This document shows, piece by piece, positions 1 through 9,617 of a stretch of DNA of 64,000 nt (positions within the stretch are counted from its first letter, which is position 1; every line of letters begins with the position of its first letter). The notes under the pieces were generated by a model. The model searched no databases. It was not told the DNA's origin and saw only the letters and a list, made by a program, of their open reading frames with translations. Source of the stretch: a bacterium (GTDB taxonomy: Bacteria > SZUA-79 > Acidulodesulfobacterales > Acidulodesulfobacteraceae). The translations under genes were made by a program, and so were the position numbers. The DNA is taken from positions 1 through 64,000 of the forward strand of contig JAKAQP010000004.1 of NCBI GenBank assembly GCA_021822485.1, in the 5' to 3' direction.

Positions 1-767
1 GTTAAAAATTTAATTTTAAAAGACCCTTCTATTCCGGACGCCGCATTTAATAAAAAACAAAAGTCTTTCTTGCAGTCGTCCGGCGACATGTAAGAATTAA
101 CGTTTTGACCTAAAAGAGTAATCTCTGCCGCGCCTTTATTTATAAGATTTTTAATTGTCTTATATATAATGCCGATAGGAATAGACCTTTCTCTTCCCCT
201 AACGTACGGCACTATGCAGTAAGAACAAAAATTATTGCACCCTTCCGTTATTTTAACGGATGCGGTTCCGTCGTTTTCCGGTTTTTTGCCGTAAAAATAT
301 TCTTCGATTTTTCCGGCGTTTTCTAAATATTCCTCCGGCTGTTCCGTTAAGGAATAATTTTGGTTTGTTTCGTTTGAACCGCCTGTATCGTTGGCGGCGG
401 TATTATTTTTAAGTATATCGGGAATAGAAAAAATTTCTTCCGGAGCGAAACAGTAATCGAAATATATACTGCCGTTTTGTTCTTTTTTCAGCTTAATCTG
501 TTTAGCAAAACACCCTGCAAGAACTATTTTTTTATCGGCATAGTTTTTTTTAAGCCTTCCAAGTTCGGAAATTACTTTATGGTCTGCGTTATCCCTTACG
601 CTGCAAGTATTGAAAACAACTATGTCAGCGTCTTCGACGGAGTAAGCTTTTTTAAATCCACTTTTAACGAGCCCGTTTTCTATTAAGCCGGAATCGTGAA
701 CATTCATCTGGCAGCCGTAAGTTTTAATAAAAAATTTATTATTTTCTTTAATCTTCGACAAGGTCAT
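1..767 (-). CDS. miaB: tRNA-2-methylthio-N6-dimethylallyladenosine synthase (MiaB), C-terminus truncated by window edge
   Basis: Reverse-strand translation from ATG at 767: MTLSKIKENNKFFIKTYGCQMNVHDSG... and radical SAM motif CNNFCSYCIVPYVRGRERS, typical of MiaB; open to window start. Confidence 0.9.
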   Translation of the reverse strand, partial: MTLSKIKENNKFFIKTYGCQMNVHDSGLIENGLVKSGFKKAYSVEDADIVVFNTCSVRDNADHKVISELGRLKKNYADKKIVLAGCFAKQIKLKKEQNGSIYFDYCFAPEEIFSIPDILKNNTAANDTGGSNETNQNYSLTEQPEEYLENAGKIEEYFYGKKPENDGTASVKITEGCNNFCSYCIVPYVRGRERSIPIGIIYKTIKNLINKGAAEITLLGQNVNSYMSPDDCKKDFCFLLNAASGIEGSFKIKFL

Positions 768-1026
768 TTTTATAAATTTTACTTACTTTAAATTGAGGAA
801 CTACTTTTTTTTCTACCTCTATTTTTTCTCCCGTTTTTGGATTTCTGCCGGTATAATTATCGTATTCTTTAACGAAAAAACTTCCAAATCCTCTGATTTC
901 TATTCTTTTACCCTGAATTAAAGTTTCTTTAATTTCATTAATTATAGTATTGATTATTCTGTCAGCCAATTTAATTGGTATATTGTTTTTAGAAGCTAAT
1001 TTTTCCGTAAATTGAGCTTTATTCAT
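748..1026 (-). CDS. HU/IHF family DNA-binding protein
   Basis: 92 aa with IRGFGSF...RNPKTGEKIEV signature of the HU/IHF family. Confidence 0.93.
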   Translation of the reverse strand: MNKAQFTEKLASKNNIPIKLADRIINTIINEIKETLIQGKRIEIRGFGSFFVKEYDNYTGRNPKTGEKIEVEKKVVPQFKVSKIYKNDLVED

Positions 1027-1203
1027 TTGATCGTAACCTCTCGAATATATAATTAATTAATTTAATTTATATGGTTATTTATATTATTATTATATAATTT
1101 TTAACTGCAAATTATCGTTATTAATGCCAGCGGTTAAGTAAAAAAAACAGCTCACGCTATATAATTTTATATTATATATCATATAGAATAGAGTTTTAGT
1201 TTA

Positions 1204-3549
1204 TCACATAAGAACGTCGGGGTCAACATCTACGACAATTTTTCTCGACGAAAAGCTTTTAAAGAGATTTGCATCTATTTTTAAAGCCGATACGAGTTTA
1301 TGTAGATTTGCCGCAGGCGGAGGCGATTTTAAAATAAGCTGATACCTGAAGTCATTATCTATTTTTTCTATGGGGCAAGGTGAAGGCCCCAAAATCCTTA
1401 TATTGCCGTTATAGCCGTCGCCGGAAAAATCACCCGATTTTATTTTTATATCTATAATATTTTCGATGCTTTTTTTTAAGTTTAAAGCGGTTTCTATTAG
1501 AGCGTCGATATTTTTGTCGGTTAATTTCAGGGCAATTATCTTAGAATAAGGCGGATATCCATATTCTTTGCGTATCTCAAGTTCTTTTTCGTAAAATCCT
1601 TTTATATCGTGAGCCGCAGTATATCTTAGCAGGTAGTTATCCGGTATAAAAGTCTGAACGGCTATTTTGCCTTTATCCGTTCCCCTGCCGGCTCTTCCGG
1701 CTACCTGCGTTAGTATTTGAAAAGCTTTTTCGGCGCTTCTAAAGTCTGGCAGATTAAGCAGACTGTCGGCAAAAATTACCACTACGAGACCGACGTTAGG
1801 AAAATCATGACCTTTGGCTATAATTTGCGTACCTATGAGTATGTCTATTTTTTTATCGTGCATTTTTTTAAAAATTTCTGCGCCTGTTTTGCCTTTTTTT
1901 GCGATATCCGAATCTATTCTCTCGATTATTATCCCGTTTTTTTTATTTTTTTCGCCGTTTGATTCTAATTCACCGGCGGCCGTATCCAAGTCTTCGCCGT
2001 CATCTTTACATTCGGTTTTTTCATATCCGTAAGAACGGCGGGAATAGTTCGAGAATAAAGACTTAACGTGTTCTTCTAATTTTTGTATGCCTATGCCATA
2101 AGGCTCTATAGTGTCCATGCCGCATTCCGGACAGAGCTTTGGAACTTTTTCTTTATAGCCGCAATAATGGCATTCTAATATTTCCTGCGATATATTGGTA
2201 TTAATTTCCTTTTTCTTTCCGTCTTTATGTTTATGATAAACCAAAGATATAGCGCAATTTTTACATAAAAATTGATGTCCGCAAGAAGTGCATATTAAAA
2301 ACGTGGAAAATCCCCTTCTGTTTAAAAACAGCAGAACCTGCTTTTCGGCCAAAATGTTTTCGGTTATTAATTTAATAGTTTCTTCCGATAAAATTTTATC
2401 TTTAAATTCTTTTTTAGTAAGCGTTTTAAATTCGGATTTTAAATTTATAAGTTGTATATCAGGGAGCGTTTTGCCTTTAACCCTGTTTTTTATATAAATA
2501 TATTCATATTTTTTTAATACGGAGGCATTATAATAAGACTCCAAAGAAGGCGTGGCGGAACCAAGTATGCATACCGAGGAAGTTTTCTTAGCTATCATAA
2601 CAGCAACGTCCCTTGCATTATAAAGAAGACCTGACTGCTGCTTGTAAGAACCGTCGTGCTCTTCGTCGATTATTATAAGTCCGGGATTTATTAAAGGAGA
2701 AAAAACTGCCGATCTGGCGCCCAGAATTAGCTTGACGCCGCCGTTCATTATCCTTATATGGTTTATTAGTTTTTCTTTTCTTGAAATTTTGCTGTGAAAT
2801 ACCGCAAAAGCGTTTTGTTTTACAAGATTTTCAAAACGTTTTTTTATGAGATAAATAAACTGGTTCGTTATAAAAATTTCGGGAACGGTAATTATAACCT
2901 GTTTATTTAAAGACAATACATAATCTATCAGGTTAAAATATACTTCGGTTTTGCCGCTTGCCGTTACTCCGTGAAGCAGAAAAGTTTTATAGAAGCCTTC
3001 CGATATAGATTCTTTTATAAAATTTACGGCGTTTTCCTGGTCTTTAGTCAGTTCGTATCCTGCTTTTGAAAGGAAACCGTTTGTTAATCGTTCATTTAAA
3101 ATATCGGAATTATTTTCTTCATGAAAATCCTCAGACTTTTTTGAAATATATTTTGAAACCCGGCCGGAAGTTTTATTAAAACTTTCAGCCTCTTCAAAGT
3201 ATTTATCTAGCAGGTCAAATCGTTTTACGTCTATAGAAGGCAAAACAGCATCAAAAACCCCGGATATATTTTCGTGATAATAACCGGCTAAAAAATTAAA
3301 AATATCTTTACGCGATTCTGTAAAAAAAGTTGCCTTTGAAATACGCAATACATTTTTTAATTTTATAGGTTTATCCTGCTTTAGAAATTCTTTTCTTACG
3401 TCGTAAATAAATCCGTAAACGGTTCTGTTTTTTAACGGAACAAGCGCCGCCCTTCCCGTTTCCGCTTCGCTTTCAAGATTATCCGGTATTATATAGGTAA
3501 ACTTTATGTCCGTTCCGCTTTTAGGTATAACTATTTCTGCCGTGGTCAT
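1204..3549 (-). CDS. priA: Primosomal protein N' (replication restart helicase PriA)
   Basis: Walker A-like LLHGVTASGKTEVY, DEEHDGSYKQ, zinc-binding CxxC clusters, GTQIIAKGHDFPNVGLV, QVAGRAGRG. Confidence 0.95.
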   Translation of the reverse strand: MTTAEIVIPKSGTDIKFTYIIPDNLESEAETGRAALVPLKNRTVYGFIYDVRKEFLKQDKPIKLKNVLRISKATFFTESRKDIFNFLAGYYHENISGVFDAVLPSIDVKRFDLLDKYFEEAESFNKTSGRVSKYISKKSEDFHEENNSDILNERLTNGFLSKAGYELTKDQENAVNFIKESISEGFYKTFLLHGVTASGKTEVYFNLIDYVLSLNKQVIITVPEIFITNQFIYLIKKRFENLVKQNAFAVFHSKISRKEKLINHIRIMNGGVKLILGARSAVFSPLINPGLIIIDEEHDGSYKQQSGLLYNARDVAVMIAKKTSSVCILGSATPSLESYYNASVLKKYEYIYIKNRVKGKTLPDIQLINLKSEFKTLTKKEFKDKILSEETIKLITENILAEKQVLLFLNRRGFSTFLICTSCGHQFLCKNCAISLVYHKHKDGKKKEINTNISQEILECHYCGYKEKVPKLCPECGMDTIEPYGIGIQKLEEHVKSLFSNYSRRSYGYEKTECKDDGEDLDTAAGELESNGEKNKKNGIIIERIDSDIAKKGKTGAEIFKKMHDKKIDILIGTQIIAKGHDFPNVGLVVVIFADSLLNLPDFRSAEKAFQILTQVAGRAGRGTDKGKIAVQTFIPDNYLLRYTAAHDIKGFYEKELEIRKEYGYPPYSKIIALKLTDKNIDALIETALNLKKSIENIIDIKIKSGDFSGDGYNGNIRILGPSPCPIEKIDNDFRYQLILKSPPPAANLHKLVSALKIDANLFKSFSSRKIVVDVDPDVLM

Positions 3550-3610
3550 AGTTTTATATTATAATATAAATGGAAAGAATATAAAACTATATGCGTTGCA
3601 GATCAATTAT

Positions 3611-5059
3611 TTAAACTTTTTTATTATCTTCTTTGTTTTTACCTCCTTTAAGCGGATACAACTGTTTTCTATAGTAATCTTCTTCGTTTAATTCTAATTT
3701 TTTGCCGTCGTAGGCAGTGAAATATTTACCGTTTCCAAATTCGGTTTCCCATACTTTGTCGGCAATTTTGGCGTAATTTTGGGAATATTCGTCCATCTTG
3801 TCTTTAAGTTCCGTAATTATGGACTCTCCTCCTTCCTGTGCAGCCTTTGCTCCGCCTTCGGAGACTACTTTTCTTAGTATTTTGGGATGGTCTATTATCA
3901 TGCATGGACGAAGCCTGTTCTTGACCTCCATCTGCTCTTTTCTGATTGATTTAAAATACATGGAGTTTAAAATTTCTTCCATAGATTTATCGAAAATATT
4001 GTCTGCGGCAAACTGGGCAAATACGCAAGGCTCTACTCCGCCGTTTGCATTTACGTGAAGATATACGCGTCCGCCCGAAAGGCATCCGTGGGAAAGTACG
4101 CCGTCGTTCCAAAAATCGGCAACCACTATCGGTTTTGTTTCCCTTATTTCTACTACTCTTTTTCTTCTAAAATTGCGCTGTTCCGGCGTCGGCATAAGAT
4201 TTACGTCGGGTTCGCGTCCGATTGGTATATAATTAAAATACCAGCCGAGAAAAGCGCCTTGTTTAACGTAAAAATCTATAAATTCGTCGCTTACGATTAT
4301 TTCATTGTTATGGCGGGTAGCGGTCGCCGAAAATCCAAACAATACTCCGTTGTCATTAAGATTATTCATAGCGGCTACTACTTTTTTAAAATGTCCTTTG
4401 CCTCTTCTTTCATCTGTTTCATCCTCAAATCCTTCGACGCTTATACACGGAAAAACGTTTCCGAGATTAGACAATCTTTCCGCAGTCTTACCGTCTATAA
4501 GCGACCCGTTTGTATATATCTGAAAATAACAGTCGTTATTTTTTTCTAAGATATCAAACAGGTCTTTTCTTACGAAAGGTTCTCCGCCCGATATAGTATA
4601 AAAGAATATGCCGAATTTTTTGCCTTCGTCGATAATTTCGTTAATTTTTTCAAAAGAAAGTTTATCGCTACGTGTATAATTGGCGGAATAGCACCCGTAA
4701 CATTTTAAATTGCAGTGCATTGTAGGGCTTATAACGTAAAAAAGAGGCGGATAAAATCCGTTTTTTTCTATAAACGCTTTTCTTCTGTCACCGCTGAGCA
4801 AAAGAAAGTTTGAAATAAAATTATCCACTATCCCATGTTTTACGTTTTTAGATAAATGCGGAAATTTTCTTTTTAATCCTATAAAAATATGGTCGAAAAA
4901 AATCTTTCCGGCAGGCGCTTCAAAATTATTTATTTTATCGGAAAGTTTAATTATAGTTTCGTCGCTTAATTTTGGTAATACATAGTTGCCCGCAAAGTGA
5001 AACACGTTTTTTACGACCGAACTTTTAACGGACTGCTTGAATGAAGCCAATCCTTCCAT
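3611..5059 (-). CDS. Radical SAM protein, SPASM-like C-terminal region
   Basis: CNLKCYGCYS radical SAM CxxxCxxC motif, ISGGEPF motif, downstream Cys residues (HGCLSGG, EPCVFAQ). Confidence 0.85.
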   Translation of the reverse strand: MEGLASFKQSVKSSVVKNVFHFAGNYVLPKLSDETIIKLSDKINNFEAPAGKIFFDHIFIGLKRKFPHLSKNVKHGIVDNFISNFLLLSGDRRKAFIEKNGFYPPLFYVISPTMHCNLKCYGCYSANYTRSDKLSFEKINEIIDEGKKFGIFFYTISGGEPFVRKDLFDILEKNNDCYFQIYTNGSLIDGKTAERLSNLGNVFPCISVEGFEDETDERRGKGHFKKVVAAMNNLNDNGVLFGFSATATRHNNEIIVSDEFIDFYVKQGAFLGWYFNYIPIGREPDVNLMPTPEQRNFRRKRVVEIRETKPIVVADFWNDGVLSHGCLSGGRVYLHVNANGGVEPCVFAQFAADNIFDKSMEEILNSMYFKSIRKEQMEVKNRLRPCMIIDHPKILRKVVSEGGAKAAQEGGESIITELKDKMDEYSQNYAKIADKVWETEFGNGKYFTAYDGKKLELNEEDYYRKQLYPLKGGKNKEDNKKV

Positions 5060-5277
5060 TTTCCCCCCTCCTGATTTAATTATTTAATTGTTTATATTTT
5101 ATAATTAAACTTTATATATCAATTAATTATATTAATTCAAGAAATTATTAAGTGTTTAAAACAAGTAAAATATTTATCGTTTCTTATTAATATTTTATCG
5201 CAGGTATTCAAAAAGTCAAGAGCGAGGTTGAATTTTGGTTGCAATTTTAATTTTTTTTTGGGATAATTATTAAAAGT

Positions 5278-5353
5278 GGGGGGTTAGCCCAGTTGGTAGA
5301 GCGACGCCTTCGCATGGCGTAGGCCGCGGGTTCGAGTCCCGTGCCCTCCACCA
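5278..5353 (+). tRNA. tRNA-Ala (anticodon CGC), CCA encoded
   Basis: Folded by eye: acceptor GGGGGGT/GCCCTCC with G3:U70 pair (alanine identity element), anticodon arm ACGCC TTCGCAT GGCGT (CGC), T-arm GCGGG TTCGAGT CCCGT, encoded CCA. D-stem contains one C-A mismatch. Confidence 0.93.
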
Positions 5354-5425
5354 CTTAAAATAAATATTTAAAACAGCGCAGGTAACTTTTTGTATAAATT
5401 TTTTTATAAAAAACGAGGAGTTAAC

Positions 5426-5881
5426 ATGAAAAAGATATTTTTATTAATAAGTATATTTATAAGCATAGCTTTTGCTAACAGTGCATTTGCAAGCAGGCTG
5501 TTTTTGCCGGGATTATGGCAATATACCTCTACAACAACTGTTTTGGGACTCCCGTACGCTATGCCTCCTGTAACCTCGACTTATTCATCTTGCATGGGTA
5601 ATAAACTTAAACCGCCTATGCAGAAAAATCCCGATATACCGGCTAACTGTCCAAAGCCTATCGTAACTGTTAACGGAAATACTGTCGTTACACGCTTTGA
5701 ATGTTCTACTGGAGTCGGCACGGAGATAAAAGAACTTATGTTTGAATATTTTCCTACCGACACAACAATGCATATGCATGGACATATTAATATTATCCAC
5801 ACATATCAAGGCAGGACCATGAATTTTAATACAAGCATCGAACTTACCGGAAAAAGAATCGGCGCATGCAGGGTGAAATAA
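5426..5881 (+). CDS. DUF3617-like exported protein
   Basis: Signal peptide MKKIFLLISIFISIAFANSAFA then PGLWQYTSTT...; internal ATG at 5426 preceded by gaggag RBS, preferred over the 5390 start. Confidence 0.65.
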   Translation: MKKIFLLISIFISIAFANSAFASRLFLPGLWQYTSTTTVLGLPYAMPPVTSTYSSCMGNKLKPPMQKNPDIPANCPKPIVTVNGNTVVTRFECSTGVGTEIKELMFEYFPTDTTMHMHGHINIIHTYQGRTMNFNTSIELTGKRIGACRVK

Positions 5882-5923
5882 ACAAAAACCTTGGTTAATT
5901 AAAAAAAATGGAGAGCTTCCAAT

Positions 5924-6604
5924 ATGAAAATCAATCGCTTTTTTATTTTTTTACTGTTAATTCCTGTTGCCGCAACTGTAATTTCAGGCTGCTCTAAAAC
6001 GCCGTCAAATATTTCAGCCGATAAATCCGTCGCATCACAGAGCAATAGCGGTATAACCATGGCTAAGCTGACCTCGCTGAAAAATTACGAATCAATCACA
6101 CGAGCGATGTTTGGAACTACCATAGACAAAATTTATAATTTAAATAACTGGCAGGAAGAAATAATCGGAGGTACTAAAGCAAAACCAGCCTATACATTCA
6201 CCAGAAACATAAATGGAGTTTTTTACGCAATTATAACACTTCATTCTTCGCCGCATGGTTTAAAATGGTATAAAGAGCCTTCGAGTTTTAGAGAAAGACC
6301 CAAGGGTCAGCTACGTTTATTCTCCGAATCAGTAGTAAGAGACATAGCCCCTCCTATGAAACTCGTATTTGTAAAATATGCCGTAGTAGCAAACAGGCAG
6401 TCTATTGAATACCGTGGAATAAATCCTTACAATGAATACTCCGGAACTTTCTGGATAGACAAAAAAACCGGTGCGCTCTTAAAATACACCAATCCGTCTG
6501 TTAATATAGGATCTAATGGATTAAATTCAGGCATGAAATTCATAGTTAAAAAAATAGGAAAAATCCATGCTTTTAAAACACCTTTAATCAGTTCAATTCC
6601 TTAA
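5924..6604 (+). CDS. Hypothetical lipoprotein
   Basis: Signal with lipobox-like ATVISGC; no family recognised. Confidence 0.7.
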   Translation: MKINRFFIFLLLIPVAATVISGCSKTPSNISADKSVASQSNSGITMAKLTSLKNYESITRAMFGTTIDKIYNLNNWQEEIIGGTKAKPAYTFTRNINGVFYAIITLHSSPHGLKWYKEPSSFRERPKGQLRLFSESVVRDIAPPMKLVFVKYAVVANRQSIEYRGINPYNEYSGTFWIDKKTGALLKYTNPSVNIGSNGLNSGMKFIVKKIGKIHAFKTPLISSIP

Positions 6605-6643
6605 TAGATTATCTATTATATAGCCGCAATAAAAATTAAAAAG

Positions 6644-6690
6644 TTTTTTACTGGTATAAATCAGCGGCGAAACAGGGATTTTTTGTCCGC
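6644..6690 (+). pseudogene. Relic of a Sel1-repeat gene (single fragment)
   Basis: In one + frame reads KVFYWYKSAAKQG, matching the Sel1 repeat core of the nearby genes (e.g. AAYWYKLAAEQG); no intact ORF around it. Confidence 0.5.
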
Positions 6691-6761
6691 ACTCAGAACA
6701 ACACAGGCGATGTTTCATTATTTTTTTGGGATTAGACGAATCGCAAAATGGCGGCGGGTGT

Positions 6762-7541
6762 TTAATATTTTTTGCAGCGCCCTTCTTTAAGGTTATATGT
6801 TCCGTACTCATCAAGATCGTTAGATCCATACAATTTGTTTATTTTGACCGGCTTTAACGACAGAATGTATCCATTTGAGCGCCTTGCTATGCTGCCGTCT
6901 CCCGTGTTTCCCCACCCGTCTATAAATCGAAAATAAATATCACCCTCAGATTTTTTCTTAAAAGGTACTTTTCCTGTGTCCAAAAGATGTCCCGTCCATG
7001 AAAATTCAACCTGAACATTCACATATTTAAACCTTTTATTTACTTTGGCGCAAATTTGAAGATTGCCTATGGGGAAATTTTTCCCGTTTCCGGTATATCC
7101 CATAATCTGCTTATCATTAAAGTACTCAACTGTTTTGGAATCTGTCGCGCTTTTAACATTATCAGAAAGCTTCTTTAACCACCTAACGCGATCTATTAGC
7201 ATACTTCTCAAGCACGCCCCTATTTCTAAACCTTTTAAGGCTCCGCCGCCGTACATCATCTGGCCGTCGGCATCGCAATTATACCTGCGGTAAAGAATCC
7301 AACTGATTTCCGATTTTTTTAGATATTTCCCGTATTTGGACGGTAGTTTTTTCATTAGGCCAAAATACTCTTTATTAAGTTCCAAGTTCCATTTTTCCAC
7401 GCTTTTATAATAACAACTGGCCCAACCTGCATTAGATTCATGCTTGCTCATACATAACCTGTATTCTTGACCTGCCGCCGCCGTCAAAGGAACACCTATC
7501 ATTAGTAATAACGCTATTATAAATATTATAATTTTTAGCAT
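6762..7541 (-). CDS. Secreted protein with DUF1311 (LprI N-terminal-like) domain
   Basis: Signal peptide; CMSKHESNAGWASCYYKSVEKWNLELNKEYF...SEISWILYRRYNC...SCLRSMLIDRV pattern with paired Cys. Confidence 0.65.
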   Translation of the reverse strand: MLKIIIFIIALLLMIGVPLTAAAGQEYRLCMSKHESNAGWASCYYKSVEKWNLELNKEYFGLMKKLPSKYGKYLKKSEISWILYRRYNCDADGQMMYGGGALKGLEIGACLRSMLIDRVRWLKKLSDNVKSATDSKTVEYFNDKQIMGYTGNGKNFPIGNLQICAKVNKRFKYVNVQVEFSWTGHLLDTGKVPFKKKSEGDIYFRFIDGWGNTGDGSIARRSNGYILSLKPVKINKLYGSNDLDEYGTYNLKEGRCKKY

Positions 7542-7585
7542 TTATCCGCAACTATTAAGAATTCGATTCACATCGCTATTAATGA

Positions 7586-7972
7586 TTAGTGCTGCCTGTT
7601 TGCCGGCAGGAACGGTTCTAAATCCTTAACCCTATCTATTAACATTGTCCTGAGGCAGGAGTCTTTCTCTATAATATTACTGCTGCTGCCGAACATAATA
7701 TCTCCTGCGGCAATGCAATTATACCTGCGGTAAAGAATCCAACTGATTTCCGATTTTTTTAGATAACTGCTGGAGTTTGGGCCATCAGCTTTCATTATAT
7801 CATAATAAACAGCGTTAAGCTTCATATTCCACTTCTTAATGCTTTGCACATAACACCCATTTATCCCTGCGGTAGATTTGTTTCGCCTAATGCACGATTT
7901 AAATTCCTGCCTAGCGACAGCTGTTGATGAAAAGCTTGCTATCAGGATAATTGCCAATATGTATTTCATCAT
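7586..7972 (-). CDS. Secreted DUF1311 (LprI-like) protein, paralogue of the neighbouring gene
   Basis: Signal peptide; shares CxxxK...KKSEISWILYRRYNC...CLRTMLIDRV with 6762..7541. Confidence 0.65.
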   Translation of the reverse strand: MMKYILAIILIASFSSTAVARQEFKSCIRRNKSTAGINGCYVQSIKKWNMKLNAVYYDIMKADGPNSSSYLKKSEISWILYRRYNCIAAGDIMFGSSSNIIEKDSCLRTMLIDRVKDLEPFLPANRQH

Positions 7973-8346
7973 AAAAATCTATAAACGCAAGTTGGAGATT
8001 GAAAGTTTAATATTATTATATAGCTTACGTTATCTGACGCTGGTCAACTGCCCATAATGTAAATTATATCAATTTTCAAAACATTGTCAAACGGTTTTCC
8101 GCTACTGACTGGACATGCTATAAATAAACACACGGTCAAGACTATTTTAAAATAATTAGAATAATTGGAAGTTTGCGTTGACAATACGATATATAATATT
8201 ATAATATTATAACTATTATAAAAGATTTAAGATATAAATAATATTATAATATATGTCAAATATTAAACTGCGAAAGGCTAAAGCAAGTCTGTCAGTATAA
8301 AACACACCCTTATTCTAAAATTATATTAAAGGATATACATATATAA

Positions 8347-9480
8347 ATGATTAAAACCAAAATAAAAATAATATCGGTTTTATTATTTTCTATTATTTTT
8401 TTATATCTGTCGCCGGCCTATGCGGCACAATCTTATGCCGTCATGATAAAAAAAGTTAATAATGACTTTGCAAAGCATCATTATGAAAAAGCGTTTTTGA
8501 TTCTTAGAATGTTAGCGGACAAAGGAAATATGAAAGCTCAAAGAAAACTTGGGTTTATGTATGATAACGGTTATGACGGGTTTCCTAAAAACTTTAAAAA
8601 GGCAAACCGCTGGTTCGAATTAGCCGCAGAGCAAGGAGATGCTGAATCTCAGCTTAATGTAGGCAATGCTTTCTTTTGTGGATTTGGGGTTCCTAAAAAC
8701 TTTAAAAAAGCTCTTTACTGGTATAAATTAGCGGTAAAACAAGGAAATTCCGCAGATGTTGAGGGTGAAGGCAACGTGGGATCCAATCTGTATCTTTATG
8801 AAACGCATAAATACGCAAGTTATCCAACAACCTACGACGGCGAAACTAACATAGGGGTTATTTATTATATGGGAGGATACGGCATCCGCAAAAACTTGAA
8901 AAAAGCGATATACTGGTCAAAATTAGCGGCAAAACAGGGAAACGAATATGGGGAATATAATATTGGTCTTCTGTACTATAACGGCGAAGTAATTCCAAAG
9001 AAATGGGCAGAAGCAAACTTCTGGTATAGATTTGCCGCAAAACAGGGAAATCAAGTTATTAAAATGGAATTAAATAAAGCATATCGTTATGATTATATTC
9101 AAGAAGACTTTAAAAAAGCGGCCTACTGGTATAAATTAGCGGCAGAACAGGGGGATATAGATGCGCAAACCGATTTAGGCCATATCTATTATCACGGAAA
9201 AGGAGTGCCTCAAAATTACAAATTAGCGGTCTATTGGTATAAATCAGTGGCAGCAGGGGGAGTCTCAACAGGGCAGGCAACCTTAGGCTATTGTTATTAC
9301 AAAGGGTACGGGGTTGCTAAAAACTATATTAAAGCCCTTAAATGGTTCATCATAGCAAAAACTAACGGTTGTAAATGTATTAATAAATATATTAACGATA
9401 TTAAACATCGCCTGACCGCAAGCCAGATTGCCGAAGCCAAGCGGGAAGCTCAAGAGTGGCGGTTAAAACATCGTGAATAA
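8347..9480 (+). CDS. Sel1-like repeat (SLR/TPR) exported protein
   Basis: Multiple repeats of KKAxYWYKLAAxQGxxxAQxxLGxxYYxGxGVxxNY; signal peptide. Confidence 0.92.
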   Translation: MIKTKIKIISVLLFSIIFLYLSPAYAAQSYAVMIKKVNNDFAKHHYEKAFLILRMLADKGNMKAQRKLGFMYDNGYDGFPKNFKKANRWFELAAEQGDAESQLNVGNAFFCGFGVPKNFKKALYWYKLAVKQGNSADVEGEGNVGSNLYLYETHKYASYPTTYDGETNIGVIYYMGGYGIRKNLKKAIYWSKLAAKQGNEYGEYNIGLLYYNGEVIPKKWAEANFWYRFAAKQGNQVIKMELNKAYRYDYIQEDFKKAAYWYKLAAEQGDIDAQTDLGHIYYHGKGVPQNYKLAVYWYKSVAAGGVSTGQATLGYCYYKGYGVAKNYIKALKWFIIAKTNGCKCINKYINDIKHRLTASQIAEAKREAQEWRLKHRE

Positions 9481-9617
9481 TATTTATTCAAATTTCATTT
9501 TTTTTGTGTTAAATTAAGTAAACGGCGGTAGAATAATTTAAATTTTCGCACCCACTCTTGAGCTCCCAGTCTGGCTTCGGCAATCTGGCTTGCGGTCAGG
9601 CGATGCTTAATATCGTT
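9394..9617. repeat. Long inverted repeat joining the 3' ends of two convergent Sel1 genes
   Basis: Arms 9394..9459 and 9552..9617, 66 nt each, 5 mismatches counted by eye, 92-nt spacer. Confidence 0.88.

Noticed and set aside
477-686. 69-aa + strand ORF
   Set aside because: Lies inside the reverse-strand miaB reading frame.
4055-4549. Long + strand ORF (164 aa) opposite the radical SAM gene
   Set aside because: Fully antisense to a well-supported coding region, no recognisable domain; typical shadow ORF.
6593-6829. 78-aa minus-strand ORF
   Set aside because: Overlaps the DUF1311 gene end and the Sel1 relic; no coding signature.
8180-8280. AT-rich palindromic tract (tataatattataatattataac) considered as an origin or ncRNA
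   Set aside because: Composition alone explains it in this AT-rich genome; likely just promoter/intergenic DNA.
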